Under the pieces are notes generated by a model. The model saw only the letters and a program-made list of their open reading frames with translations, had not been told where the DNA came from and made no database searches. Made by a program: the position numbers and the translations under genes. Positions 41,901 to 52,800 of a stretch of DNA of 64,000 nucleotides are shown here, one piece after another; position 1 is the first letter of the stretch, and each line of letters begins with the position of its first letter. This stretch comes from Nematostella vectensis (Eukaryota; Cnidaria; Anthozoa; Actiniaria; Edwardsiidae). Location: NCBI RefSeq assembly GCF_932526225.1, contig NC_064046.1, forward strand, positions 14,085,408 through 14,149,407, in the 5' to 3' direction.

Positions 41901-42411
41901 CAAGGCCTCAGTTTTAGATTTGAAAGAACATCGCTGTAGAACAGAGGAGGAGAACCATTTTGTGCCTGAACTAAAAGGAATTCAACGTATTTTAAACTCT
42001 GTACCAGACGGGGAGGAACTCTCGTCTCATAAATTGCTTGCTCATTTATGGTCCACGCACACAAGCGCTGTCTTGCGCCTAATAAAATACGTCCCTCGAG
42101 GATCCATCCGACTTGAGCGTTTAGAGGATTTCATAACAAAGCCTGAACGAACAGTGGAGAAGATTTACCGGTTTATGTCCCTCGTGGCCCCTCCTGGAGT
42201 CAAACATCGGATGGTGCAAAAGGCAAGGACAGAAAGCCCCAAGGCAAAAGGCTCGCATGAGGTTATGGGCCCTAAACTGACGTCATATTGGAAGACAGAG
42301 CTTACAGAGTCCCAAATACGAGAGATAGAAAGCATTTGTTCTCTTGTGATGGCAGAGTTGAACTACAAACCTGTGTACGCCACTCGAACCTCGACCTCAA
42401 GGCGAGGCTAG
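38920..42411 (+). CDS. DSEL: Dermatan-sulfate epimerase-like protein with sulfotransferase domain
   Basis: A single 1163-codon frame from ATG (38920) to TAG (42409-42411). It resembles vertebrate DSEL in length (human about 1212 aa), in having an intact coding exon and in domain order. Residues 1-20 are a signal peptide. Residues ~30-740 are the chondroitin-glucuronate 5-epimerase region, which converts glucuronic to iduronic acid in the Golgi/ER. Candidate active-site residues are the NHVFTN motif (H194), VSYGTYTSRS (Y251/Y254), GHEHLDQGSF (H450) and LYGPKYTWLNN (Y473). Two hydrophobic helices lie at ~756-778 and ~788-812. Residues ~838-1150 are a sulfotransferase fold with PPFVVTTSLPLGGAELL (5'-PSB site) and AVIVVRDPRSW (3'-PB site). 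The epimerase call is secure; which sulfation it performs is not known. Confidence 0.9.
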   Translation: MRLLVGILITIMNYYSVVYSLETAQGTEETFHPFLYFSEEKILTFRRQARTTHEPILRQIRAAVDKIYSKPSQHVPPKTWNEFASSWNEHYGNNLCVLAMHSVLHEWDPKGRKLAFVFMNALTNLKNWRVNSTPMDDVPVAHSLNGMATAYDFLYPYMDSNQRQKYLKKIVNETRELYRNSRRKWWGRSYIQNHVFTNYVALLTSALVASRHSQYSTEAKEWISKSKLMLSRNMYLLNYVIDGSIEEGVSYGTYTSRSVTQFVYLASRHLDLDLTRSFWLKQHFYFLYYTILPGFRKTVGIADSNRNWFYGPESQLVFLDAYVMRNGWGNWLASQIKRDRPQGSSFQASSMVNCMLHTEFLFYNASIKPIEPPGFYAKDMHVFSDWGVVIYRDRAGHWSASINKSRDPNQAGTFLSFKCSVLHGRAVNKMVTSKPPVSWVRGFHNFNPGHEHLDQGSFVFAPNGVPFITESLYGPKYTWLNNAILFGPSFTSPCSKPLEGQLGECLKWLDYRNMQPWRARGEVTTAVNEEGLVLTCGEMGSWYRAGLGLASVYRCLVLLAPSVLLVVDHVERFQNTTSTVMSSFFHNMDSPFSLDECAGVYACARNKINGENYRVLGINSLGVKQGLLLGFMNYSTRYQLRQTFFVNITTPLKEKYTRAAYLFLGPGQEVIELRMLSTSDHGVHITVTVNGVKYTVAIATKHRLAYTRFRWLGFGGYAKLRIQRSNRDRTIRFGLNSLNETHLPIIPHEPFTSGHFFTLVSFPMAAITVVVMFLYFQLTRTVAIRTCYRVTFIFLMLAWGIIAVLVLIQICTNRKCSLAVSKQSIMENVNSGFRKVRRPVPPFVVTTSLPLGGAELLGVMLQNDNDFYHFRISHKNFNAAAQNSSNAPRFQDKETLDTCDLYRFTLPAAEATYATKWFKTFMQDQRAFDTKLPKRADTSFPALRLDPGWSLRVEWLRKVVGNRLKAVIVVRDPRSWVNAWLKELQLNRALLRKTKASVLDLKEHRCRTEEENHFVPELKGIQRILNSVPDGEELSSHKLLAHLWSTHTSAVLRLIKYVPRGSIRLERLEDFITKPERTVEKIYRFMSLVAPPGVKHRMVQKARTESPKAKGSHEVMGPKLTSYWKTELTESQIREIESICSLVMAELNYKPVYATRTSTSRRG

Positions 42412-42483
42412 GTATAATGGAAAAAGGTGTTCAGCAACAAACTGTGTTTTCCCATTTAAAACCTCGACCTCAAGGCGAGGCTT
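42389..42483 (+). repeat. Direct repeat of a 20-bp hairpin motif at the stop codon and in the 3' UTR
   Basis: CCTCGACCTCAAGGCGAGGC occurs at the last codons of the DSEL-like CDS and again 74 bp downstream. Each copy can fold as CCTCG/CGAGG. Confidence 0.85.
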
Positions 42484-42594
42484 GTTATCAAAGGACAATG
42501 AAAAGGTACTAGCCGAATCCCTGGCGTTCTTGCAGGATACCTGTGTCCTGTGCAAACCCTGTCTTTAACCCTTTCTCCAGTTCTTAATTGAATC

Positions 42595-42600
42595 AATAAA
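42595..42600 (+). promoter_or_regulatory. Polyadenylation signal AATAAA for the DSEL-like gene
   Basis: AATAAATAAATA about 185 bp after the stop codon. Confidence 0.6.
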
Positions 42601-44654
42601 TAAATATTGTTTTCTCGTAAACACATGTTGCTTAGTACTCATGTAGAAAGATTTTGAAAAATATCAAACTCTTCTAGTTACCCTTGAAAAAGTAGTAATG
42701 TTCCCCCTCTCTCACAGTTACCTTACTAAAAGAAGTCATGCCCCCTTTTCCAACAAACACACAACATGCCATAGCTGCTTCGAAAGATGGTATATAGATT
42801 TTATAAATATTCACGGTACTACCTTTACATGTTAGACTGAAAACAATCTCCATTTTCGCCTTGAAATTTTTTAGTTTAAAAAAAATGGTTGGAGATTTGC
42901 GCACTAGAATATAATCTAGTCTAGTTTGTGTTAAATTTATTTATTAAATAACTAATGTCAACTCTCATTAGTTCTGAGAATGGCATAGAACCTATAGCAC
43001 AGAAGTCAAGGGTTTTTCTCCAAACATATGGCACTTTTGTATTGTTGTTGTTGGTCACTGTTTTTCGTATTGTTTGCAATAGTTTCGAAAGCCAAAGGTA
43101 AGTAAGAAGTTTACACATACTATATACACCTATTTAAATTAAGTTTGACAATAAGAAAATTGACAAAGCTTGACAAACAATGTTATTTTCTTGCGTTAAA
43201 AATGCGTGCATTCACTACATGGGCCTACCTGGATAGCCTCACTATATGCCATAAACAGATACAAGACTTGTATTTTCAATAAGTGTAAGGCAATTGTCAT
43301 TTTCCATTTTTTATAGATAACATAACTAATTGAAATAGTCTTATTTTTATGAATTAATGAAACTGCCTCACAGTTTCTTATTTTCAGCCCACAATTGTCA
43401 GTAAATCCCTCTACGGACAAACTTGCTACCAAACCTTTATAGTCAGCTTAAAATTTCTTTTCCCTTGTTTTGAATTGATTGAGCTCTTAATTTAGAAAAA
43501 AGGCTTCCTTTTTGTTAGGGAATATCCTGCACAATTCCCACTCGGTCAGTGCATTCCACGCACGCACTTGAAATGAAATAAGATGAATGTTGACTATCCT
43601 AATATCTTTTATCCGTTTATAGTTCTACTTTACTTATTTAGAAGTGGCTTTTTTTTTTAAAAATAAACTAAAAAGGGACTAGTTACAGATATAAAAATAC
43701 AGTAAACGCCTTAGTTTTACTTGCGTGTTTTTGATCACCTTAATTTTCTTACCTCCCTATTCAATTTGGGTACAGCAAACTAACCGCGCGGCGCTGCTAT
43801 GCTATGTTAGGGACGTGCTTTCTCACTTGCAAATTTGAAATAAAAAAAACGCCCAAAACGCTTTAGAATTCGACCGAGTTTGTACGGTGTAAGTTTGTCT
43901 ATAGGATAGATTCATTGTTTTTCGTATTCTTGCATTGGCATGAAAAACCCGACGTAAGCTTGCAGTTTGCACATTTTAACCACCGCTGGCGAGTTAAACA
44001 ATGTTGATGGCCTATTTGCATATCTCTTGACAACAAGTTTGTGTTTTACCCCAACCAAAAAAAAAAGAAAAATGAATAAAATAACTCGATAAGTTTGAAA
44101 CATCTGCAAAAAAAATATACAAACACGAATAGAAGCTTTCACCGGCAAGAGTTCGGCACAAAACTTTCGCAATTCCTTACTTCAATATAATCACAATCAA
44201 AATTCATCAGAGAGAGAACACAGAGTTGATCCCTTATTGCAGCTGAATACTGTACAGAGGCAGTGGTTTAAATACTTTTTTTCGTTTTTTTTTTTTTAGT
44301 TTAGCAAAATATGCTTAAAAAAGCATATTTTGCTTTTTTAGTTTGTTTTTTCAGTTTATAAACAGAGCATAATATGCTATGGCCGGCCAATTTTATGACA
44401 GGATGAGTTTTTTTTTATTTTGTTCGGAAAACAAACACATCTAAAAATATTAGGAAACAGCATGCGTCTACCACCAATTATTAGCTAAAGTCTTGGTATT
44501 AGTCGAAGGGTCTGTGTATCTGAGCCCGAGCCAAGTAATTGGCTAGATGGTAACCCTTTATCCGTCATTTTTGTTAAAAAAAACGTAAGGCTGCGATTAG
44601 TCTCCCGCGCAGCCGTCCTTAGGTCAGTCTAAAATCCCTCCTCCCTGACTGACA
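42601..44654. other. Intergenic, AT-rich, no gene recognised
   Basis: No supported coding region. The only structured feature is the hairpin at 44303-44334. Confidence 0.5.
44303..44334. repeat. Perfect 14-bp inverted repeat with AAAA loop
   Basis: AGCAAAATATGCTT, AAAA, AAGCATATTTTGCT. A shorter palindrome, AGCATAATATGCT, follows about 30 bp later. Confidence 0.85.
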
Positions 44655-44880
44655 CTAAGATGGAGCTGTAAATCAACACAAGGTTGAAAAAGTATGTTGC
44701 GCGCCTCTGTTGAACAGAGTAGTAGCGCTGATGTAAGCGGGTTTGTCCTTCGTTAGCACTTTTGCGCCGACAAAGGGCTAATGCTCGTAACGTCAGCGCA
44801 ACTACTCTGTTTCACAGGGGCGTACAACATATCATTTTAACCTTGTGTTGATCTACAGCTCGCCTACTCGGACCATCTAG
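44655..44880. mobile_element. Long imperfect hairpin element (~85-bp arms)
   Basis: AGCTGTAAATCAACACAAGG..TATGTTGCGCGCCTCTGTT.. on the left is mirrored by ..CAGGGGCGTACAACATAT..CCTTGTGTTGATCTACAGCT on the right. The centre holds CCGACAAAGGGCTAATGCTC and GTAACGTCAGCG, resembling the GACGAA..stem..CGAAACGTC motif of Penelope-like element ends. Confidence 0.7.
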
Positions 44881-45837
44881 TATTTTGCAGCTTGTCTGTA
44901 GTCTTTCTAGTTATGACACTAAAGACAGCTCTGCAGGGGACTGATGATAGTATAACTAGAACTCCACGAATTTAGAGTAGCTCAAGCCGTTCTCCTCGCC
45001 TTTGAGGGGATGAATGTAAAAGTCTTGTGGTCCTTACCAGCCAATGGGAGCAAGCTGTTTAAACACGTGTTCCAGAACCTCACAAAGAACACGGCAGGTG
45101 CCTGTCAGGTTTTTTTGCTTCGTGAATGACAGCTGTCGATAATTCAACTTAAACAACAAGCTGCAACTTTGCCAACTAAACCTCGCGGATAGTGTGGAGT
45201 TCCCGGATGACCTGCTGCCGAGTGAAGACTTCCTCTACAAGGGTATCGAGGTTGGAAGCGGCAGACAATTTTTACTTTGAAGGGGATGGGAAGAACGCAT
45301 AGGTTTTCTGGATTCAAAATGGAAGAATCTGCTTTGAAGTTGAGGGCTGAGGTAGGGAGGGATAACTAGCGTTGCACCCAACCACCGATTACATGATAAG
45401 AGCTACAATCAGCGAATTAAATGTTGATAATGTTTTCAATGGAAAGCGCCCTTGTCTAGGACCCCCCTCCCCCTCCCAATGTTGCAGTCTGTCACCTGCA
45501 ACCTTGGTCCTGTCAACATTGAAAAGGGGGGAGGGGGAAATTTTTGTGTTTTCATTAAAAAAAATAGAATATTGATTTAGAAATCCTTTGATCAACCATT
45601 GAATTTTCCGATTGTAGCTATCAGGTGTTTTTAAAAATCGCAAGCTTGGGAATTCTATGTCTAATGTATGTCTAGTTTTTAACCAATATGGCGGTCTCCC
45701 AAAAATGGTAAAAACCATTTACCACGGCATACCCCCACTCAATCACTACTTTGGCTATAGTGATTCATCTATGGCTACAGATGAAGTAAGAAATCAAATT
45801 GTATAATGGTCCGGATGTGATGCGTAAATATATATGT

Positions 45838-45905
45838 AACTCCTATTTCAGGTTGCAATCGGGAATCGGCGTATCGTAACCCGCAGGGCTTCATGGGTAT
45901 CAAGT
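45838..45905 (+). mobile_element. Solo end related to the 28035-29326 transposon
   Basis: TCCTATTTCAGGTTGCAATC..CGTATCGTAACCCGC..TCATGGG parallels the terminal inverted repeat of the 1.3-kb element. No partner end was found nearby. Confidence 0.45.
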
Positions 45906-46337
45906 AAATAAGGAAATAAGAGTATATAAAAAATCCAGGTTTCAAAAGCTGTACAATTCTTGCTCATGTTCTTATGAACATTCAAAAGGCTTTCACATAC
46001 AAGGATTCAGTGTATACTTTTTCTATGGTGATATTTTCTTCTTGGCTAGACCGCGTGCTTGTCGGGCCCATGCCCCGCTGGTTCTCTTTGTGCCGCGGAC
46101 TTCATGTCTGACGGGTCATCTTCTCACACATGTATCTGTCCGAGAAGCAACCGGACCTGCTTGGCAAGTAAGTCATCATTCCGCCTAGCGTTTCGGAGAA
46201 TTTAGTCCAGCCCACACACACTTTGATATTAGAGATGGTAAAGGCGTAATACGTTTCCTAGTTTACACAAAAATATCGTCATTCTTGTCGTTATCAATTG
46301 TTATTATATTCATGAACAAGATCAACGACATTATATC

Positions 46338-46490
46338 ACCATCACCATCACCATCATCATCAGTTTCTCATTACAATCATCATCATTTTCTCCATTATCA
46401 TCATCACCATCATTATCATTATCAACATTATCATTATCACTATAATATCATTACCATCATGATCACTATCTCATTACCATCATCATCATA
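46338..46490. repeat. (ATC)n-rich simple repeat
   Basis: CATCAC/CATCAT/TATCAT triplets. Confidence 0.9.
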
Positions 46491-46534
46491 ACAAAAATAA
46501 TAACCTGCCACAGTTTTAATAAACTGGCATATTT

Positions 46535-46667
46535 CAGGGGCGGCGGAGAAATCCCCAAAAAGGTAGGAGTGAGGAAAAGGCCTCGTATAATGCCTATAGC
46601 GCACTCAGTTTGAAATACTGGAAAACTGAAATACTGGGGGTAGGACGCTACCTCGCCACCGCCCCTG
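46535..46667. mobile_element. MITE with CAGGGGCGGCGG ends
   Basis: Left CAGGGGCGGCGGAG and right CGCCACCGCCCCTG are inverted ends around a ~105-bp core with a repeated GAAATACTG. Confidence 0.65.
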
Positions 46668-48051
46668 TATTTGTAATAAAACGCTAAATTTGTAATTCTC
46701 TTGTAATGCTTTCTCCCCTCAAACTATAACTATAAACAAAGTAACTCGGAAACTATTTTATCACACAGATACACACTTCACTTGCTCAAACAAGCAAGCT
46801 ACCCTGTCCTGTCCCAAAGAAGCAGTGTTGAATATCCAGTGGGCCCTTTATGCCAGATCAGCCAGGGAGCCATGTGATCACCCGGCAAGAAAAATCTGCA
46901 CAAAGCACTATCCCAAGAGGCTAGAACTAGTACAGGCTTACTGTTATGATAGGTTATGTTAGAATGAATCCGTATTTTGTTAATTGTAATAAGCAAATAG
47001 ACAAAGTTAAGATATTTGCTCTAGCTAAAAGGGTTGTTCAAGGTTGAAAGCATTCTTGAGGCATTGATAGTTTTTGTTGATTTAGCTTGAATAGGAAGTT
47101 GTTCGCTTAATTAGCGACATAATGACATTTATCGGGTCGTACCATGTTTTGGGTACTTATCTGTCTTCAACTTCCCATTAAGTTGGTAAACTTACAAGTC
47201 TCTGCTTATATAGTTTCCTTTAGATGTCGTACGTTAATTGTCGGTATCATTATAGCACAACACGTAGGATCGCCCACACTCAAGTAGGAGGTGCTTAGCT
47301 CTGCAGTGTTGGCAATCTGATTAACTATGTTAATCTAAGTCAGCAAACATCACACCTACGCTACTTGAGCGACCAGTTCTTTCCCCTTCCGTTCAATAAC
47401 TTTCGATTACAAGTTACATATTTTTTTCTCCCAAGTTACCTAATGACCTTTCCTACCTACTCCCTTAGTTTCATGGCAAAGGACATTCATTTTGTATCCT
47501 TAAATTCTTTTCAAAGCTTTCCTTTGTTATCGCTAATTTTGCCGAGAGTTAATGATATCTGATGTAACTGTTTACATTGTCAAGTACCGTCCAATGACCG
47601 CACTCTGCACACGTGGTCAGTGCTTGTCAATCAAACGTACTACTTGTTTTACTACAAATAGGACCGCATTGTAATTCCTCATTACTCTTCATTCCACTGA
47701 CTCAGAATAAAGGTACGACTCCGGTCAAAAGAAGTCCTCCCGCCTAATCATTACATTACTGTCAGGGAAAGCGGTCTTGCATTTTCCTTGTCACTACAGA
47801 CACTGTGCTTGGATTTGATCCATGCCCGAATGTATTTAAATATCTCGAGTTACGTTTTTCGTGTGTGTAATAGGTTAATTTACAAATGTCTAGGCTAGTT
47901 AGGGCCAGGCTTTATCCAGAAGGGTTCCAGAAGTGCCGTACCAAGGGGTTTTATTTAATTTCATTTCGTCTCCATTTCCTCTTTATATGCTTGCTGCTTA
48001 AAATACGGAGGCTTCACTTTGCTATCTCCTTTCATATTCTTATGATCATGC
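46668..48051. other. Intergenic, no gene recognised
   Basis: Short chance frames only. Confidence 0.45.
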
Positions 48052-48283
48052 TTAAAGAATGCCAATCACGCCGCCATTTTATGCTCCCGCTTAATGGCGA
48101 ATCACACAAAGCATCCGTATCCATCGGCTAGTTCAAGCGAGTAACCAAGATATTTTCAATCAAGTATCGTCAATAACTTATCAGACTTTATTTGAGATTG
48201 TTATTTTGAAGGTTCCTTGCAAATATATCGCTGTATTTTCAATAATAAACAAAAGCAATGGAGTGGAAGATTGACATTTTTAA
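48052..48283 (-). mobile_element. MITE family A copy 3, reverse orientation
   Basis: It begins TTAAAGAATGCCAATCACGC and ends with degenerate GATTGACATTTTTAA. The body is the reverse complement of copies 1 and 2. Confidence 0.6.
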
Positions 48284-49398
48284 GGCCCAACCTTTCTTTT
48301 TAGATTTTCTCACAACTACACTCAAAGTAGAAAGTGCCCCTCCCCTCTCTTGGGTATGCTCTTGAAGCAGGCCACCATTCGTCTCACCGTAGAGTTTTGG
48401 TTCTTCGTGGCACCCTAAGCACAATAAATCATTTATCTATTGGAAAACTGTGCGAATGAAAAAATGCCCCACTCGCATCTACAAGGGACCATATTGAATC
48501 GATAGAAAGGAAGAACATTAAAACTTTGCCTTATTTGTCGTACGAGGATGCGCTCATCAGGGCAGACCTACAGACGTTCACTGTCAGAGTATCTTTGCTT
48601 CTTTTTAGTGCCTAGTACCCAGTACAATACAAAACAACTACGATCTAGCTCGAACCAACATTTTTTTTTGATATTATAGCCTCTTATAGCAGATAGTAAA
48701 TTAATTGTGTTGATTGTAATGCTGACACATCGCTTTGAAAGTATGGAATTGCATTGAATTAGTAGAAGATATAATAAAGTTGTCTGAGAGCAGTTGCCAG
48801 GTTGCCCAACACATTGTTTTGTAAAGATGACGAAAGCCGGTCAGCGTCAAGTATGGATATAATCTACGCAGAAAACACTTCGACTATAAAGCTGTTTGAA
48901 AAGTGTTACAATTTTGCGACCCCACGAAACAAATTATCAAGTTCAACACCAAGCAACCACGCCTGCTTCGACTTGGTCAACATCCTTTGTTGGTCGATCA
49001 TCCACTAACAACTCGATGACATTGTAGCTACTTGACGCATGCGCACAGTAGATACAAAAACAGAAAGGTTATTAGGGGCGGAGGGGGGTAAGGAGCAAAA
49101 AAAATTAATACAAGACTAAAAGCCTGGGAAAAATGCATGCAGCCCAAAAGAGACAGGAAAAAAAAATTTATACAACGATTGAAAAAATTCATGCACAAGA
49201 AAAGTATAAATTCGACTCTTCGGATTGCAAATTTCCAACTAGACGCGGGCAAGAGTCAAAAAGGCTTGTTCGTCCCTGCAGAAAAGATTGGATATATAAC
49301 TTTTTTTCAGAAGTTCCCACCGTCTTCTTTTACCACACAGTATTTCCCACAATTTGGTTTACCTGTGGTACTTGGTGACCGGGCCTTATTATGTAAAA
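48284..49398. other. Upstream region of the UPF0489 gene
   Basis: No coding region supported. The promoter and 5' UTR of the gene at 49399 should lie in its right part. Confidence 0.4.
49391..49396 (+). promoter_or_regulatory. Minimal ATG-TAA upstream ORF
   Basis: ATGTAA sits two bases before the start codon at 49399 (ATGTAAAAATGG). If transcribed, it is a start-stop element that could lower or regulate initiation at the main ATG. Confidence 0.45.
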
Positions 49399-49805
49399 AT
49401 GGCGGACGCCGACGAGAAGAAAGAACCTCCGTGCGCTACTAAAAGACTAAAGACTGAGCCACGAAAATACAGCAGGTTACCTGTTAAGATATGCGAAAAC
49501 CATGACGAGGTCCTGTTCCATATATATCGTGCGATTGCGGGGAGATATTTGCCATATAGCGGTACAACACTTATTCACTTTGATTCTCATCCTGACATGA
49601 CGATTCCTCCCAGACTCTCCGCGTCTCTTGTATTTAACCCCTCGGAGCTAATGGAGGCTCTAAGTATCGCCGACTGGATATTACCTGCTGTTTATGCTGG
49701 TCATATTGATCGTGTCGTGTGGATAAAGCCGTCCTGGTGTGATCAGATGACACGAGAAAGGATGACATTCTGTGTTGGAAAACACAGAGAATCGGGATTT
49801 CTTAG
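49399..49805 (+). CDS. UPF0489 exon 1
   Basis: It holds the start and the HFDSHPDM motif (from 49576). The donor GTAAGT is at 49806. Confidence 0.9.
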
Positions 49806-52800
49806 GTAAGTTAAATACTTTAGGGGTTTATCTCAGGTAGGCGGAATACTTTGGGGGCTTTAGCCCTTTTCTTCCCTTTTCCATGTATTCTTTGTAATTT
49901 AAAGTGATACATCGTAACCTTTAAGCCTCCTCTCCCATATCGTGCTGTGTTGAGGTGTGTTGCAAAGGGCTGATTCACAGCACCACAAGGCCTTCACATA
50001 GCACCAGTATTAATAGGCTAGTACTGTAATACTATTTTTAGCCATCCTGCCATTGTTTTATTGCTTTCCATTATTGTTATTTAAAGATGAGTCAATCTAT
50101 GGTTAATTTATACTTTATATTTTATTCTATGTAGTTTATACCAGACCCTGGCTATTCCCCTTAGGTAATTTCAATAATTGTATGTTATGTCATTATTTTA
50201 TTGCTGTAGAGTAATGATAATTTCTTCCATTTCAGGGTCACTTCTACTGAGGATTATTTTCTAGAGGAACTTCTTTATGCTCCTATGGAAGAACTAGAAA
50301 ATGTCAAACAAGTAGAGTTAGTCATTCTTACAGCAGAATTAAAACAAATACTTGAGGCGATAAAAATTCCTGCTAAAGAACAAACTGATACTTACAAAGA
50401 AGTATTGAAGTCTGCGACAGCTGGCTTGTCAAATGACTTGAAGCCTGCAACAACATGTCAACACAGCAGTGCTTTAACTGAACAAGTAAAAAATGATTCT
50501 CAAAACTATTTCACTAGATTACAAGAGACAGCTGAGGGTGTAACCGAAAAAGTCTGTGTAAATGAATTGGTTTTGAAGTTATCAGAAGTTTTAAGTCAGG
50601 AAAAGCCGTATATCTTGGACATTGATATGGATTTCTTCTCCACATCAAATCCTTTCAAAGACTTATTCACAGAGGTAAAGTCTAAAAGTTGATGTGCGGC
50701 TCATGCTTTTGGAAAAATCTTGGTAATATTCCTGGCATTTGCAATTGCTTAGAAATGAATAAGCACTAATGAAAGCCATAATTTTGTTTTTGGTGAAAAA
50801 AATGCATACTAACAAAGCTGCGATTATGCCACTGAGCATGCTACTGTAAGTTGTTGTTGTTTGTGTTAGCTTGTTGTTGTTTGTGTTAGCTTGTTGTTGT
50901 TTGTGTTTGCTTTAGTCCTCAGACATGGATCCAGATCTGTTTACACCTGTCTTCGTAAACAGGTGTCAAAATGGCACAAGTGGTAAATCTGCATGTCTTC
51001 ATTCTTTTGAGGCGAAAGTGTTCAGGTTTTTTATAAACAGGCTGAACTTTTTTTGGATCTGGGACTGGTCCTTTGAGGGTTCATAACGTACAGGATTCTA
51101 AATGAGAAGGGAAATATGATGTTTAATAATTGTACATGAATGTTCCAGGAGGAATTTCAGACTCTTCAAGATATCTATGTATTCACTCCACCAAAGACCA
51201 GTTCTAAAGCAGTAAGTAACTATTCATGGTGAAATATCTAAAATTTCAAATATTTTAAACCAAGAAAACAAATTATTACCTTTTATTTATCATGTATCTA
51301 TCTTCTTTAATAATTGAATTGAATTTATTGAAATTTTTAGCTATGATTGTCATGTTAACTTTGTTGATGTTTTTGGTATAAAATCAAGATTGAATTCACA
51401 CCCGTACCCAGGATTTTTCTTGGGGGGTGCGAAATTCGAAAAAGTGGACCTAATATTTCCAGGGGGGTGTGAAAGGAATTCCCTGATAAAAATCTGACCA
51501 TGCCTTTGCAGTATCTCGGGACGTTTATTGTCGGATTTGGCTACATACCAGATCTAGCTGATGCTTAATAGTTTTGTCTACAAATACCAGCATGTCTATT
51601 GAGAACCAAAAGTGGACCTTTGGCCGTTGTGGGGGGGGGGGGGGGGGGTTGGAGGGAGATTAAAATTATGAATTGATGTATGTGTGAAAATTAAGCAGAA
51701 TAAAGTAATCTCTTAATATTATTACATTGTGTTTTTCTGCAGGACCTTGAAATTTGTATAAAGTCAAGGCAAGATCAGTTAAGCTGTATAGAGTCGTCTT
51801 TTTGCCATGCTGGGGTAGATATTGAGGAAGGTGCTCTGGAAGCAAAATGCTTATCAAGGAACAAGCAGCTGTCTGAACTGATTAAGCAAGTACAAAAACG
51901 CGACAGCAATGCAGATTTAAAACTAGTGAGTACAAACAATAGTATTGTACAGTAGGATAGCAATACATAGTCGAATAGTAACACACACAGTCCCTGGATT
52001 TTTGAAAAGTGATTTGTAAATATAAAGGATCTCAAGAATGCTTCCATCATGTACATACTCTTGTTAACCCTTGTGTAGTTATGAATCAGGGATCACAAAT
52101 GTTTGCATATTCTAGAAATAGGACTTGCGATAATCTAGTATTGTATTTCCCCCTGATTTTACTGATGTACAGCTACAGTAGCTTAGAAAAATATAAAAAA
52201 TATCACTTATCACTCAAATGGCAGGTGCATATCACAGGACCCCGTGACACGGTCCCCTAAGTTTGCCCTGCTATCTGCTATGGTATCTGCTGTATGTGCT
52301 TTACTGTACATGTGCTCGTTTGTAATCTTGAGTTTGATCTTTAAGTTACACTCTGCTGGGATGGCGATTGACTTGCCACAACACATCAGCTCCAAGCCTG
52401 AGATTGACCAACTCATGCAGACGGTTAAAACTGTTATCATGGGGATACCACGCCCTACGATGGTCACAACGGCAAGGTATGAGACATGGGTGTAACTCGT
52501 ACATTCACATCTTACTTTAAATGACCACACATTATGAAAAAAAAATTCCGTAGGGGTGGGGGACTGATCATCCCTCCCTTTTCTTCTCTGCCATCCCCTC
52601 CCCCCTGCGCCGCTTCATCCTTGCGACTAGATGTGCTTACCTCGATTCCCTGGGTACCCGAAGATGAGGGCTGATCTTTGCAAACTAAAATAAAAGAATT
52701 ATATAAAAAAAATCATCATTTTTTGTCATGTTTGAAAAGTGTTATGCTTTTATGTTGAAATTTTAGCTCTTTTAGGCCTCCCAGTCATGTTTGCATGTGC

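Noticed and set aside
41067-42064. Minus-strand frames within the DSEL-like gene
   Set aside because: Shadows of a strongly supported + strand coding region.
48545-48580. CTGATGAG on the minus strand as a hammerhead core
   Set aside because: No GAAA at the right distance and no stem II pairing.
52225-52345. Earlier acceptor (CAG at 52224) for UPF0489 exon 5
   Set aside because: Leads to TAA after 11 codons; the acceptor at 52345 keeps the conserved LHSAG block in frame.
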